From NCBI GenBank assembly GCA_021399435.1, contig JAJTUP010000002.1:868001-932000 (forward strand): 64,000 nt of DNA, written 5' to 3'. Positions 12,116 through 24,520 of the stretch are shown here, piece by piece. The position numbers were made by a program, and so were the translations under genes. How positions within the stretch are numbered: the stretch's first letter is position 1; each line of letters opens with the position of its first letter. The notes beneath the pieces are model-generated. The model did no database searches, was not told the origin of the DNA, and saw only the letters and a list, made by a program, of their open reading frames with translations. This DNA comes from Diaporthe sp. PMI_573 (lineage: Eukaryota > Ascomycota > Sordariomycetes > Diaporthales > Diaporthaceae).

Positions 12116-13090
12116 TCACTGAAACACAAATCTGCGTGCTTGGAGATATTTGTAGTCTGGACTGATGCGCTGAATGAGTTTGTGGATCAACTCGACTTCC
12201 TCTTGGGTAAACTCGTCCTTCCAGCGCGCCTCTACCTCCCTCAGGTCGACATTCTTAGCCGCGCGGCCCGGAACCAGGCCTTGGGAGTCAATGAGTGTCT
12301 TCTGAATGGCGCGGAGGGTCGGGTGCATCTGAGTCTGCTGTTCCTCCGGAGTGGGTGCCCATGTCACAGCCACCCGCTCCGGATCCAGGCCGAGCCTCTT
12401 GGCTAGGCCCTTGCTGAAGTCCTCGCTTGTCATGTAGTCATCTGCATCCACCACGACTGGTTCGATGTCCTTGCTCACGTACCAGTCGTACAGTTCGCGG
12501 GCATATCTGAGGGTGGTGCCGATCTTGTATGCGGGCAGACTCGCACCCCCGGTTTTGGTGTCGCGTATGGACTTGATAGTAGACGGCACGCAAAGTACTG
12601 GGTGGCGAATGGTGAACAGCGGGATGGTGCCTGGATTGAGGAGTAATTTCTCGGGAATAAGGCTGAACTTGGCGCCCTCTTTTGCACTGGACTCTGGGGA
12701 AACGACAGAAGCGTGCACTTGATCCGGAGAGGTGGTATAAAACAGATGATCATGTACGAAGAGAATCTTGCCCTGAAGAAGATTGATGAGTTTTCATGGA
12801 ATACCTTTGGCACTTGACGGAGCTGTGTGTACCTCCTTCTGTGTGTTCTGCAGTTCTTGCTCCCAAACTGCCGAACCCTCGTGCATCTGTCTCTCATGGA
12901 GTACTCGCACATCCCCAGGTATCCCATCTAAGAAGGACTTTGACTGCTGCCATTGGACAATTGTTCCCGCTGCGGCTGTCATAGGGTGCGAGAGGAGCTG
13001 TGCGCCGGTCTGCTTTGACATGAGAATGCGCTCTAAGAGATGGCATCCTGTACGCGGCTGGGAAAATAGTATGATCTGTGAGATCGACAT
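12116..13090 (-). CDS. Sulfotransferase-like P-loop protein
   Basis: Two exons on the minus strand: 13090-12833 and 12772-12116, joined in phase 0 over a 60-base intron, give 304 residues. The N-terminus reads ILFSQPRTGCHLLERIL, matching the 5'-PAPS-binding P-loop position of fungal sulfotransferase-family proteins, and FTIRHPVLCVPSTIKS matches the 3'-phosphate-binding segment (RHP...S). The junction is supported because the spliced sequence continues as KEGKILFVHDH, a typical pattern in this family. No signal peptide is seen; a cytosolic protein is likely. The acceptor substrate is unknown. It lies outside the motif-bearing RiPP cluster, so a role there is not supported. Confidence 0.75.
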
Positions 13091-13674
13091 GATTGCCAGT
13101 CTTTGATGGGCCACGCTATGTTGCTTGGAACGAGGAGCAACCGAGGTCGATTGTAAGTGATATATATATATGTGTAGAACAAATCCCCTGCTTTACTTAG
13201 GATGTGGTTCGGGATAAGCACTAGCCCTTCCCCAAGGTCATATCATTTTCCGTCCTCTCTTGGCTGTATAGCTCATGACGCCAAGTCCAGCTAGACCATT
13301 GAAACCTTAGTGATTACGTGTTCTGCGCAGAAACTACGGAAAATGTTGCTATCGTTCCCAGTCCATGCACACGTACATCTCGGAATGATAAACTCGGAAC
13401 CAATGCAATGGGATCCTTGCCAGCGTCCTCTACCGCGCGAATGTCTTTGCTCTTATTATAACCCTGTTAACGTTCATCTTCTCGTCGCGCCATACCGACC
13501 TGCTTTGTGAGGAATTATTTTGGGCTGTGGTTGTCCACTCTTATCGCAAAGAATCAACAAGATGGCCTACTCTTCAACGACTATTAATTACTTCATATTT
13601 GCATTGTGGGTATCATATAAGATGAGATGTTGAATCTCAGATGCTAACTTGAAGTTGTCAGCAGTTCGGCATGA
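13091..13674. other. Intergenic, no feature seen
   Basis: Short TA repeat at about 13160-13173 (TATATATATATATG). Otherwise nothing supportable. Confidence 0.5.
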
Positions 13675-15462
13675 TTACACGAGCCAGTTCCAGAAGCGCC
13701 TTGCAATTCCACGTGGCTTCTCCTGCGCAACTCCGACGTGCTTCTCGTCGTAAAGCCGACCAGACCAGAGATCAATCTCGCTGGCACGAATAAACTGTGG
13801 GATCATAGTCAGAAACACAAGGTCCGAATCTTTTCAGCCGAGTTTTCACATACCTTGGTCTTGTGCCAGAACTTCCAGCCAATAATTGGGACAATAAAAA
13901 TAGGAATGCCGACATAACTCGCTATAAAATCAGACGTTGACCAGTTCCCCTTGAGGAAGACCGGGAACCCAGAAATAAGTGTAATGATTGCAGAACCAAT
14001 AAATCCAACCCAAGCCGCGTAAGGTTGGAAAGGGGCAGCCCATGGCAGCGAGTCTCTTGAGACCCCCTGAGCCTTCATGGCAGCGTGGAATCGGATGTAG
14101 CAGAAAGAAAGAGTGGACCATGCGATAAGTCCGGCAACAGTAGAAAGGTTGAGCAGCCAGGTGAACGCCTGGGCTGGACCCCCGCTGCCCAGACTGAGGT
14201 AGGCCAGGGGTCCAAAGAGCCAAGCAGTTATGACGGCCAGCCATGGCACGCCGTTCTTCCACGTCTTGCCGAAAACTTGTGGGAGTTGATAGTCGGTAGT
14301 CATCGCCAAGACCATGCGGCTGCCGACCCAGCAGTAAGAGTTTCCAGCCGACCAGGCTGACACCAAGATACACGCGTTGACGATGCTCGGCAGAGCCTTG
14401 ATTCCCGCCTGCTCGATGGCGATCACCCACGGGCTGGACTTGGCATTGCCTTCGCCGCTGGTCAAGCCTGGGTTCCTCGGGTCGACGATGATTCCGATCA
14501 AAAGTGCGCCGAGGATGTAGAACAGTCCGATACGGAAGGTGACCCTTTTAGCAGCCTTGGGAATGTCCCTGTGAGGGTGCCGGGACTCGGCTGCGGCGAT
14601 GACGACAGTCTCAACACCGATGAAGCTGAATGAGGCATTGACGAGTGCGGACAACACGCCGAGGAAGTTTCCTGTTGACCCAGTGATGCCATTGTACTCC
14701 GTGAAGGCACCTGGATCATGCCAGTATTTGAACCCGATGGGCTCGCCAGTGGGACCGCCACCCGCAGTGATGACAATACCGACAAGTACGAGTCCGAGAA
14801 AACAGGACACCTGGGAGGCTGTTAGCATTCATCCTGCTTTCTCTTTCATGACTTGTTGACGTTACTTTGACAATGCCACTGAATATTTCGGAATGGCCAT
14901 AGAACTTCACGCTGAGCAGGTTGATGACTAGGATCAACACTAAACCGACCGTGATCACCACCGCCGGAGTGATGTCTGTCCAATAGCTGACAATGACCGC
15001 CGCCGCAGAGACCTCGCTCGCGATGGCAATGGTATAACAGTACCCGTAGCTGATTGCCAAGCTAAAGCCAACACTGGGGTCCACGAAGCGGGTCGCCCAG
15101 TGCGGGAAGCTGCCTGCGGTTGGGATCAGGGTCGCCAGCTCGGCGATGCTCTGCATCACGCAGTAGAGCACAAACCCGACGATACAGTATGCGATCAGGA
15201 GTCCCGCGGGTCCGGCTTTGGCGTAAGCGGAACCCGTGCCGACGAAGAGTCCCGTCCCGATTCCCGAGCAGAAACCGATCATGGTGATGTGGACGCTCTT
15301 GAGCTGACGCTGGACGTTCGCATGGCCGCCGACGTTGAGCTGCGGCTCGGTTAAATCGGGCTTCGTGTCAGACATGAAGCCGGGATCTGTATGGACGGCA
15401 TCTTTCTCGATGTCATTATTCCCTGAGGAGCCTGACGTTGCTTTGGAATTGTTGATAGCCAT
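13675..15462 (-). CDS. Amino-acid permease (APC superfamily)
   Basis: Three minus-strand exons, 15462-14866, 14810-13854 and 13794-13675, give 557 residues. Introns are 55 and 59 bases, with GTAACG...CCCAG and GTATGT...CCCACAG ends. The signature of the YAT/GAP1 class is visible: an N-terminal hydrophilic region, then HITMIGFCSGIGTGLFVGTGSA at the start of the first membrane helix, about 12 hydrophobic segments, and the family's short hydrophilic C-terminus (after WHKTK). Such proteins import amino acids by proton symport at the plasma membrane. The exact substrate cannot be read from the sequence. Confidence 0.9.
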
Positions 15463-16740
15463 GGTGCCAGTTACTGAAGGGGCTGCAAAATACTGTCGAT
15501 GATGGATCTGGTGAGTCCAAAGTGCTACACCTTCTCATAATGGCCCATTAAAGACAGGCTGAACGGCCCCGACTTCGCATGCATGTGGGCTGACACTATA
15601 TAAGAATATGATTTATATGGATTCGAGGGCCCCCATCCACCGTCCTCCCCGGCCGAGTACCTTCTACCACAGTAACGGCCCCGGGCAATTGCTGCAAATC
15701 CTGCGATCCGGACTCAGGGGTGCACTGAGGATTTCGTAATGGGTCGCAAACTCTGACTGACGCCATTTGACCATTCCACATGGGGCGAAGCCCACCGAGT
15801 CAGTCCCGGCGAAACTAACCAAGCTTCTCGCCGCCTCCAGTGCCAAAGCTTCTTCTGAGGCTCTTTATTAGAAAGCAAATGTTTCGTGACTGGCTGGCTC
15901 GCTTGCCGTCTTGTCTTAGAGAATAACTTGGTCCACTCGTCGTGCACTGAAGGAATGTGGTGAATGATGCCTCTCTGACATGAGCCATCCAGAACCGCAA
16001 GGGCTAGGCCGCCGTCAACTTTTATCATGTTCAGCTGACAAGCCTGCTTCGAGAGAGAGAGATGGTCAACCCGCCATCCGTGACGGATAGCAAACCCATG
16101 GGCAGGCTCAGCGAATGAAAGACGGAATGCCTGCGTCAATGAGGTCGCACGTTTATAACACAAGACACCTTCCTTGTGGCGATGACGGGTGACAACGCCT
16201 GATGCATTCAGGTTGTTCGCCACATGAAGCAGGGCAGGTCTTGCAGAGACTCGCCGCGAATCACCAACTCAACAATTGTCCTCTCTGAACTCTCTGAGTT
16301 TTTGAGGTTTGGCTCTTCATCTGTGTCCCGATTGACCTCCAAAATGTTCAGCATCAATCACCGGGGAGATTTACAGTATGAAAACGGGACTGAAGTTCCG
16401 GGTAGTGCTGTGCATGGTCTGGAAGAAAGCGGCTTAACGGTGGCGTATTCTGGTGGAGTCCAGGATCGCTACGGAGTACACAGTAGCTCTATGACCCCAC
16501 GGCGAAAGTCAAGGGTCTCCTGCAGGCAAGAGCGTTGTGGCTCACCGCCTTCTATATTTGCCCACGCCAGCCGAGACGGAGCCAGAGCAGCGTGCGGCAG
16601 AAAAGTTGGGGACCAGGAAAATTTCGTGATCCCTTGAGTAGCCCAGTAATAAGTGTCCCTGTATCTGCGTGGAGGCATTCCAAGAATTCGTCGACCACCC
16701 TACACAAGTGTAACTCTGTTACACGCAATTCATACCGATC
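15463..16740. other. Intergenic between divergent permease and helicase genes
   Basis: A 1.3-kb divergent promoter region. No gene model is supportable, and no GGCGCC-type cluster motif is seen. Confidence 0.5.
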
Positions 16741-18680
16741 ATGTCAAGCGACAAGAAACATCGTCTCGAAGGCGAGGCCGATGCTGTTCAGAAAGTCAAG
16801 AAAGTCAAGACTGACGATTCCACTCCCGTCGACGATGCGCCGGTGAAGGAGAAGAAAGACAAGAAAGAAAAGAAGGAGAAGAAGGAAAAGTCTGAGAAGA
16901 AGAAGGACAAAAAGGAAAAGAAAGAGAAGAAGGACAAGAAAGAGAAGAAGGACAAGAAGAACAAGGACAAGGAGCAGTCAGAGCAGCAGAATGGCGATGG
17001 CACTGCGACAGCCGATGCTATGGACGTCGATGTCCCAGCCGATGCGCCTGCCTCTGTCGATGACCAGCCCACTGCTAAGAAGGAGAAGAAGGACAAGAAA
17101 GACAAGAAGGACAAGAAGTCCAAGGACAAGAAGGATAAGAAGGCGGACAGGAAATCAGATGATGAGGCCGTCACAGAACCGCCCGCCACCAACGGCGCGT
17201 CCTCCAAGCACCAACAAACCGCCGCCCTGACTGCTGTCCCCGAGTCCGAGGTCAAGACGTTCCTCGAGGAAAACTACATCACCATCCACGACCAGACGAA
17301 TCCTTCAACTACCCTCCGCCCGATCCTCAAATTCTCCCAGCTCCCTGACTCGCGCCTCCTGTCCAAGAACCCCTTCGGAACCTTCACCACTCCGACGCCC
17401 ATCCAGGCCGCCTCCTGGCCCTTCTCCCTCTCTGGCCGTGACGTGGTCGGCATTGCCGAGACCGGCTCGGGCAAGACATACGCCTTCTCGCTGCCCTGCG
17501 TGGAAGCGCTATTATCTCTACCCAAGCCCACCAACGGCAGGACAGCCCCTACCCGCGCCGTGATAGTATCCCCGACGCGCGAACTGGCGATGCAGACGCA
17601 CGAGTCTACCAGCACGTTGGCATCGCTTGTCGGTCTGAAGGCGGTGTGTATCTACGGTGGTGCAAGCAAGGATGATCAGCGAAACCTCCTCCGCAAGGGC
17701 GCAGACATCATCGTCGCCACGCCGGGTCGGTTGAAGGATTTCCTGTCAGAAGGCTCCATATCGCTTTCGGAGACGGTCTTCGTGGTTCTGGACGAGGCGG
17801 ACCGTATGTTGGACAAGGGTTTCGAGGAGGACATCAAGCTGATCATTGGGTCGTGCCCCGCCAAGGAGAAGAGGCAAACGCTCATGTTCACGGCGACGTG
17901 GCCCTCTGAGGTCAGAGGACTGGCGGAGACTTTCATGGTCGACCCCGTCAAGGTGATCATCAACAAGAACAAGCCCGGCGGCGAGACAGGCGATGGCAAC
18001 GGCAACGGGACCATCGAGCTGCAGGCCAACAGCCGGATCGCACAGACAGTGGAGGTCGTGGACCCAAGGGGCAAGGAGAGGCGGCTGCTAGAGATCCTCA
18101 AGGACGCCCAGAGGGGCAAGGCACACAACGACCGCGTCCTGGTGTTCTGTCTCTACAAGAAGGAAACAACCCGTGTGGAGCAGTTCTTGACGAGTCGCGG
18201 CCTCAACGTGTGTGCTATCCACGGCGACCTGAGGCAGGAGCAGCGCACAAGGAGTCTCGAGGCGTTCAAGGCGGGCACGACGACGATCATGTTGGCTACG
18301 GATGTGGCCGCGAGAGGTCTTGATATCCCTGAGGTGAAGCTTGTGGTGAACCTGACGGTAAGTCCCAATGTTGTACACAATTCGAAACTTCTCGCGGCTG
18401 ATGATTTTTACAGTTCCCTCTGACAATCGAGGACTACGTTCACCGTATCGGCCGTACTGGACGTGCGGGCAAGGCCGGCAAGGCTATTACGCTTTTCACA
18501 GAACACGACAAGTCTCACTCCGGCTCCTTGATCAACGTGCTCAAGGCCGCCGGTCAGCCTGTCCCCGAAGAGCTCTTGAAGTTCGGCACGACCGTCAAGA
18601 AGAAGCAGCACGATGCATACGGTGCCTTCTTCAAGGATGTTGATATGAGCAAGAAGGCGACTAAGATCACTTTCGACTAG
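16741..18680 (+). CDS. DBP3: ATP-dependent RNA helicase DBP3
   Basis: Exons 16741-18357 and 18414-18680 (56-base intron, phase 0) give 627 residues. The first 150 residues are a Lys/Glu-rich KKEKK/KKDKK tract typical of nucleolar Dbp3. The helicase core shows, in order, the Q-motif region ([12 protein letters not shown]), motif I AETGSGKT, Ia PTRELA, Ib TPGR, II DEAD, III in the variant form [15 protein letters not shown] and [12 protein letters not shown]. The TATW form of motif III agrees with this branch of the DEAD-box family. In yeast Dbp3 assists pre-rRNA processing (A3 site) and 60S subunit biogenesis in the nucleolus. This is a housekeeping gene that helps mark the left border of the RiPP cluster. 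Confidence 0.93.
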
Positions 18681-18785
18681 AAGAGCTAGAGCCAAGCCGT
18701 TCTAGATGCGTAGACCTTGGACAGGGCAATGCTCGCGTTGGCATTGCAAGCTATTTGAACACGAAGGGGTGATATCATGTGTTTC

Positions 18786-20637
18786 TCATTGCGGTTTTGA
18801 AGCTTGGGGTCTGCTACCCAAGACAGCTTGGTAGCACTGGATGAGAAACCGACGCTCGGCGAATGCCCTGCGCAACGAGTGTCAGCAACGTAGAAGAAAC
18901 AAGACATTTAGACAGCGTATAATCAAGACAAGGGATCAAAGGCAGAACTTACAAGACACCAATGAAAGGCACCGCAGTGCCCGCAACCTTGACCAGCTCC
19001 CCTAGGACAGCCTTCACACCCGTGCCAGCGGCTTCAGAGTCCACAACCCGCCTCACGGCCTGGCTCGCAACCGCAGCAGCAAGCACAGCCAATGAGCTAG
19101 GCAGGAGTGCCGTGACCTCCCAGCGCGCGCCCCTCTCCGCGAAATAGCGCCTGATGAACCACACAGCCCAGACGATGCGTCCTGCCATGTTGATCCCGTT
19201 GGCCCAGACGAGCCCGATGGCGCCCCAGTCAAGCACGCTCAAGAATACATAGCCGCTTACCCCGAAGAGCACCGTGAAGGCCGCCATCCACGCTGACTGC
19301 AGGTGCACCTGCGCCTCGGTGGCGACGGAGGCCACGAAGGCCTCCGTGAGCCCGTTGATGGCCAGCAGCGGGATGTAGTAGATGTAGGCGGCGAGGGCCT
19401 CTCCAGCGCCCGAGGCCGTCCACTGCGGCCCGGCTATTAGCGATAGGACGAGAGGTGCGGCGGTGGGGCCGAGGGCCAATAGGGGCACCGAAACGAAGGT
19501 GTAGAATCGCAGTAGGGTGGTGAGGTTTTCGGAGGCCTGGGCGAGTGCTGCCTTGGATGGGCGTGAAACACCCTGACCGCTGGCGATGTCACCCTTTTCT
19601 GCTGTCTGTTTCTCCGTAGGTGGTGAGGGTGGTGCGGGTTCGCCGTCGTCGGATAGGAGTCGGCTGTAATAGTTTCGGCTGCTCTCCTCGACGGGCTGGA
19701 AGACCAGTCGCGCGGCGAGGCCGCCGTAGTTATTCGCCAGCGCGTAGACTCCTTGCGCGGTAGGCGTGGACAGGGCGCTGACGAGGAATGTGTCACCTTG
19801 TGTCAGGATGTGCTTGACGAAGCTCTGCACCATCATGGACGACGCGAGCTTGAGGGTCGGCTGGTAGAAGTACGACAGTATGTACTCCTTGCCCTGGCCC
19901 AGTTGTCTCGGTAGGAGAGAGAATCCCTCCCTGGTTGCAAGCCCTGTCCCATACCAAGTGTATGTGACCAAGAGACCAGATCCGTAGGCGACTTGGCCCA
20001 GCGCAAAGGGCAACACGCCCAGCTCGACGCCGTTCCGGGCGGCCCATACCGCTGCAACAAGAGTGACGGCGCATTTCCCAAACGTGGCGACGCCCTCGGC
20101 CGAGGCGCGCGCGCCGAACTGCAGGCGGACCTGCATAACCACAAAGGCCGGCTCGGACAGCAGCTCCAGGACCGAGGCGAGGGCGAAGATGTAGACCGAG
20201 GGGACCAGGTAAGGAGTGGTGAGGAGCGTGTTGGCGGGGATGGAGCCGAGGTACATCCACCCCAACAGCGCCGCGGCGGCAAGGCCGAGGGTGATGGCAA
20301 CGTAGCCCAGGTTGATCACCGCCTGGGTCTCCTGCGCCCGAGTGCTCTGCTTGCCATCATCACCAGCTTGCTTGGGTTTCGCGTCCTTGGCGGGTTGGGA
20401 CGAGCCAGACGACAGGGCTCCCTGCCGCTGGATGGCCACGCGCAGGCTCTCGCGCGCGAAGAAGAGGACGGACAGGTAGTAGACCTCGAGCTGGGTGGAC
20501 ACGCCAAGGAGGGACGCCGTCATGAAGCGCAGGAGGAGCTGGTTGGCGACGAAGGTGACCGCGCGGGAGAAGACCTGCAGCAGGATCAGGAGTGAGGCGC
20601 CGCGGACCACCTGTGCGTCACCGTCATCCCCTGCCAT
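18786..20637 (-). CDS. RFT1: RFT1 oligosaccharide-lipid flippase
   Basis: Two minus-strand exons, 20637-18953 and 18867-18786, give 588 residues. The junction restores the conserved C-terminal pattern LAFAERRFLIQ. The N-terminus (ASLLILLQVFSRAVTFVANQLLLRF) and the many membrane segments fit the RFT1 family, needed in the ER for translocation of Man5GlcNAc2-PP-dolichol during N-glycan assembly. A cytosolic loop rich in Pro/Glu/Lys (about residues 325-355) is species-specific in character. The ATG at 20637 is chosen because the upstream extension has only a TTG. Confidence 0.92.
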
Positions 20638-21050
20638 GGTGGGCAACCTTTCCTTCGTTGTATCAAGAACACTCCCTGCCTTTCTTCCTCACCGACACTT
20701 CAATATGTAATAATGAAAGGTGCAGCGATGTTTCGTGGTCGTCTGTCATCCAACGAGAGGACAGATTAGGACTGGAGCTCACGCGTAGTGAGTGAGCTGG
20801 AGGTTCATCGTGAACTCGACCCTAACCCTTTCAAAGACCCCTTTTTTTTAGGCCTAAGCCGTGCTCGACCCTGGATCTGGAGGACTTATAAGTTCAGATT
20901 GTGACCACGGCAAAATCAGGGGGGCTGAAGACAATACCTAGGTATGCGCCGTACGGAGATTTATATGCTTCGATTAAACCTGCACTATTGTTCAACTTAA
21001 TATCTAGGTCGTTTTCTGTTAAGCGGTTACAATAAACCAGAGACATTTAG
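20638..21050. other. Intergenic, left border of the RiPP cluster
   Basis: Lies between the RFT1 promoter and the 3' end of the first UstYa gene. No gene and no GGCGCC motif. Confidence 0.5.
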
Positions 21051-21914
21051 CTAAGAAGAGCCACCGGAATGCTTCAGATGTGTCCAGCCTTCCATACCGG
21101 CCCCCTTGACGTACGAGATCCCATGTTCCCGCACGATGTCCTCGATTGCTCCCCAGTCCCTGCAAAGATGCTCGTTGCCCCAACCATCGTAGCCGGTATA
21201 GCTATGCCCCTTCACGTTGGGCCGTATCAAGCTCATGTCCCCATGGCACATCGTCGCCTGCCTCAAGACCTCGACACAATGGTCCACATGGCCGATGTTC
21301 ATACTGCTATTTGATCCCCGGGTCCCGCCAGTATACCGGTAGTCAATAATGGCTTTCTTGATACTTGCAACGCAGTGCAGCTGGTGCATGACGGCCAGCC
21401 CAAAAGCCTGTGAGCCGGGCTTCCAGGGGATGGGGTCGTGCTCGTTGCCCTCGGATCCGGGCCCGGTTAGGGGCGTGCCGAACCCATACCCCTGTGCCGC
21501 CGGGTCGTTCTCAAGGGCGACCCAGTTGGGGAGCCACACGGAATCCCACGGGTTCGGGCGTCCACCTTCAGACGTCGTACCGTCCCCTGCGAACTTGCTG
21601 TCCCAGGGGTCGCCGTCGACGAACTCCTGATGGTTTTCCAACACGACTTTCTTCCACGGCACAGGACGCTCCCAGAGCCGCTCTACACCCAGGTGGCACT
21701 CTTCGTGGCGAGATGATGAGGGCGATGAGAAGATGTTGGTTCCAAGATAGAAGAAGGCAGAAATGAATAATATGTTCGTAAGGGTGCTGAGGAACGCCAG
21801 GCCCTTCCAGCCGTAAAAAAGGGAAAATCTCGACTTGCGCTGAGGGGGCCGCTCATTCTCGTCGAGCTCGCTGGGTGGGATCGACGTGTAGTCGACCGAT
21901 TTGCGGTAACCCAT
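21051..21914 (-). CDS. UstYa-family (DUF3328) oxidase, copy 1
   Basis: A single exon of 287 residues. Residues 1-37 are cytosolic, about 38-58 are a membrane anchor, and the remainder is lumenal. The two family motifs are present: HQLHC at 177-181 and HVDHCVEVLRQ with HVDHC at 209-213. These histidines are thought to bind the metal that catalyses oxidation in UstYa/UstYb (ustiloxin cyclisation). In the phomopsin pathway, knockout work showed that three UstYa paralogues (PhomYc, Yd, Ye) are needed for desaturating residues. This copy is unusual in the cluster for having no intron and a long Pro/Gly/Asp-rich segment (100-165) before the first motif. Which letter it corresponds to cannot be told from the sequence. 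Confidence 0.9.
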   Translation of the reverse strand: MGYRKSVDYTSIPPSELDENERPPQRKSRFSLFYGWKGLAFLSTLTNILFISAFFYLGTNIFSSPSSSRHEECHLGVERLWERPVPWKKVVLENHQEFVDGDPWDSKFAGDGTTSEGGRPNPWDSVWLPNWVALENDPAAQGYGFGTPLTGPGSEGNEHDPIPWKPGSQAFGLAVMHQLHCVASIKKAIIDYRYTGGTRGSNSSMNIGHVDHCVEVLRQATMCHGDMSLIRPNVKGHSYTGYDGWGNEHLCRDWGAIEDIVREHGISYVKGAGMEGWTHLKHSGGSS

Positions 21915-22153
21915 GGTTGTTGATGTAAACTAATATGTCGAATGCTGGTAGTGATGCGTCAGTGCTTGCAAGAAGACTGTAACGATTCAACCAACCGTCG
22001 ACTTGTATCAGATTGCTCACTGTTCACCACATCAAAATATGGACGACAGATATTTGCGGGTTGCAAAGCGCAAGTAACATCCAAATCAATCTACAAGGTT
22101 TCTAAGCACACCCCGTTGGTATAGGCGCGGGCGTCGGCATGCTTTCGGGGCGA

Positions 22154-22170
22154 GGCGCCTAGGCGCCAAA
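22154..22170. promoter_or_regulatory. Cluster motif, double GGCGCC site
   Basis: GGCGCCTAGGCGCCAAA, with two GGCGCC cores (22154-22159, 22162-22167) and a trailing AAA, lies about 240 bases upstream of UstYa copy 1. The spacing of the two cores makes a palindrome. Confidence 0.6.
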
Positions 22171-22308
22171 ACAACACTGTAGCCTTGGGACCATCTACTC
22201 TTCTGCGATTACGTGTACCCCACGCAAATCTGGCAAGTTTGAGACTATTTTGTGATCAAGATGAATTTACAATATCGAAAACGAGCGAAATGCCAAGCCA
22301 CTGCCCGC

Positions 22309-23703
22309 CTACTCGTCAAGTATACCTAACAACTTCTTGTATGGGTCGCTCAAAACCGTACCTGGTGCCAAGGGCACCGCAGAACTACCATTAAACCTGT
22401 CCGTGATGAAATCTCTGATACTGTCCCAATTCCTACAAGTATGAGGCATGTCCCCAAATATGTAGTTGTCAGTAATCCCGCGGTAATACTTTGATGGTAT
22501 GGGTGTGAGATCTCCCTGGCACAATATCATTTGCCGGAGGTGGTTCAAACAGTGATCTGTAGCACAATCAGAGACATTAGACCATGGAACATCGTGTTTC
22601 ACATTAAATTAGATGGGAAGAGCTGATCCTGGTCGCTTAGTAAGGATCATGGTGAAATCTCACCTGTGTGAATCGGCCCATGGAGTGGACTATCAAGGGG
22701 ATAAACATCGCGGCGGAGAGCCTTCCGTAACATATCCTGCATAGGTGAGTTACAATTAGCCGTATCCCCGAGGTTGAAGGAGCGCAACAAAAATCCCATG
22801 TCTTACCACACAGTGAACAGAATGCGTCACCTCAAGCCTGGGAGACAGATGCTGTCAGATTCCGAATACAGACAAATGTTGGCTCTCTGAAAACAGAGTA
22901 ACTCACCCGGCAATGTAGCCGCCCTCATTCTCAGCCCAATATTCCTTGTACCCAGGACCCCATGCTTGCCGCGCCTCGTCCTCGGTGAGCAGAAAGAAAC
23001 GACCTGTCAGTGATAGCGACGAAGAGTTAGCACGTCCCATTTTGGAAATTGAGAAATGTAAAACTGCGGCGAAGATGGTTGCGTGATGTCTGATACCTAC
23101 CCCAGTGAAGCTGGTTCCAATTCCAGTCAAGCTCTTTGCTTGGCTCTCCAACATACATGTCGGTCACCCCCAGGGTTTTTAGGGCCCCCGGCGTTGGCTC
23201 AGGAACGAATTCCGTGCCATCGTCGAGGAACGCGGGACTGCCAAGAAACTTGTATTCTTCGAGCTTGATGACCTTTGTCGCAGCCTCTGCAAGTGATCTG
23301 TCAGTAACATCGGGCATTGCTGCAAGCTTTCAACAAGTTTTGGGGTGCGCGATGTTTGCATCGCAACAGGGGTAGGTAGTTGGGCGGCTCGGCCAGCGGT
23401 AAATATTGGATGCTTGGACATATCTCTCTTACCAAGTTCGTATTTGAATCCGTATTCTAATGAGCCCATAGATGCAAACTTGGCTGCTTGTAACTTCCAG
23501 CCGAGCCATAGACATATAATTACCAGCGCGACAGTAGAAGCGGCAAGAATCCTGTTGACGAGGACCAGACGCCGATGTTGTCGGTGCCGGAACAACTCAT
23601 GTTGCTGCTCTTCTAACGCATGATCTGACTGTTCGCTTGCGGGTGCCTCATTTGACGACAAGTTTGAATAATTATGCCAGGAAAGGAAAGAGAGTTTCTC
23701 CAT
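22309..23703 (-). CDS. UstYa-family (DUF3328) oxidase, copy 2
   Basis: Six minus-strand exons: 23703-23433, 23286-23101, 23003-22907, 22837-22807 (only 31 bases), 22736-22664 and 22556-22309. Together they give 301 residues with frame kept at every junction. A membrane anchor lies at about residues 48-66. The first motif is HSVHC (190-194), a variant of the usual HQLHC, encoded across the 31-base exon; the second is HTDHCLNHLRQ (218-222), followed by LCQGD and the C-terminal HTCRNWDSIRDF block common in this family. It is the most intron-rich UstYa gene here. Predicted type II membrane protein of the secretory pathway, acting on the processed hexapeptide. Confidence 0.87.
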
Positions 23704-23889
23704 CGTGTCGCTTGCTCACAATGACAGCTTGACTGCGTATATCCAATCGTATGGAGAAAGTAGAAGTTGTTTTCTTGATCAGTGTGTGCCTTTCTGCTGC
23801 TTCGGATTTCCCCCTTTCTCAAATTGCCTCAAATTTGGACGATTCGCAACGTGTGGTACGGGAGGGAGTTCACTGCTGTGGGCTTCTAC

Positions 23890-23940
23890 ATTTGGGCGGG
23901 CGCCTATTCGCTTGGTTGCGCCAGAACCTTGAAACGCGCC
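23890..23940. promoter_or_regulatory. Cluster motif, degenerate GGCGCC group
   Basis: TTTGGGCGGGCGCCT contains GGCGCC at 23899-23904, followed by the half sites TTGCGCCA and ACGCGCCA. It lies about 200 bases upstream of UstYa copy 2. Confidence 0.45.
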
Positions 23941-24179
23941 ACTCAGCGGCCGCGCTACAACAAATGAGCTGGTAATCTTTACCTAGATGGTAATCTTTAC
24001 CTCAGATGTTTTACTGAAGGGTTTGGACTTCCATTTACCCTCCTGGACTTTTTCAGGGTTGATAAACTGAACCTAGATTGCATACGTTCCCACTGTAACT
24101 TTTGTGACAGTCCGATGTTCAACCTTGGTACGTAACAAGCTTCTCTCGCGTGTCTGTACGGCGCCACAGCATCTACGTA

Positions 24180-24500
24180 CCCCCACCCCAACCTCCTATC
24201 AAATAATCTCCCATGGTGAAATTTCAAACTCTTACCTCCTAGCCTTTAATTTGCTACCTCCTAGCCTCCCACCTCCGACCTCTTAATGTCCCAACCTTCT
24301 CCCTCTCATATAATAGAATCTCATGAGACTTCCTTCTATATTATGTCCACCTATAGGATATTTACCTGCTAGGATAACTAGAAGGAAGACAAGTATATTA
24401 CTAGGGCTCCACAATTATTTTTCTTTCTTCTTGAAGTGTGGCTGTGTTACTGTAGTAATGTATGTGATTATGCCCAATGCAGATGCTAGAAGCGGTTCTC
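24180..24500. other. AT/TC-rich non-coding stretch
   Basis: Repetitive ACCTCCTAGCCT-like phrases (24235-24280) lead into TA- and CTAG-rich sequence without open frames. The composition resembles a transposon relic mutated by RIP, but no element can be identified. Confidence 0.35.
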
Positions 24501-24520
24501 AGGTTGCATTTCCTAAACAC

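Noticed and set aside
12773..12805. 33-base intron in the sulfotransferase-like gene
   Set aside because: Too short for a fungal intron; a 60-base intron with the same acceptor keeps the frame and restores a family-like sequence.
9559..15462. Ferric reductase, sulfotransferase and permease as part of the RiPP cluster
   Set aside because: Their promoters lack the GGCGCC element, and the housekeeping genes DBP3 and RFT1 lie between them and the cluster.
16788..17255. 155-residue Ser/Phe-rich frame antisense to DBP3
   Set aside because: It is the shadow of the Lys-rich KKEKK coding tract on the other strand.
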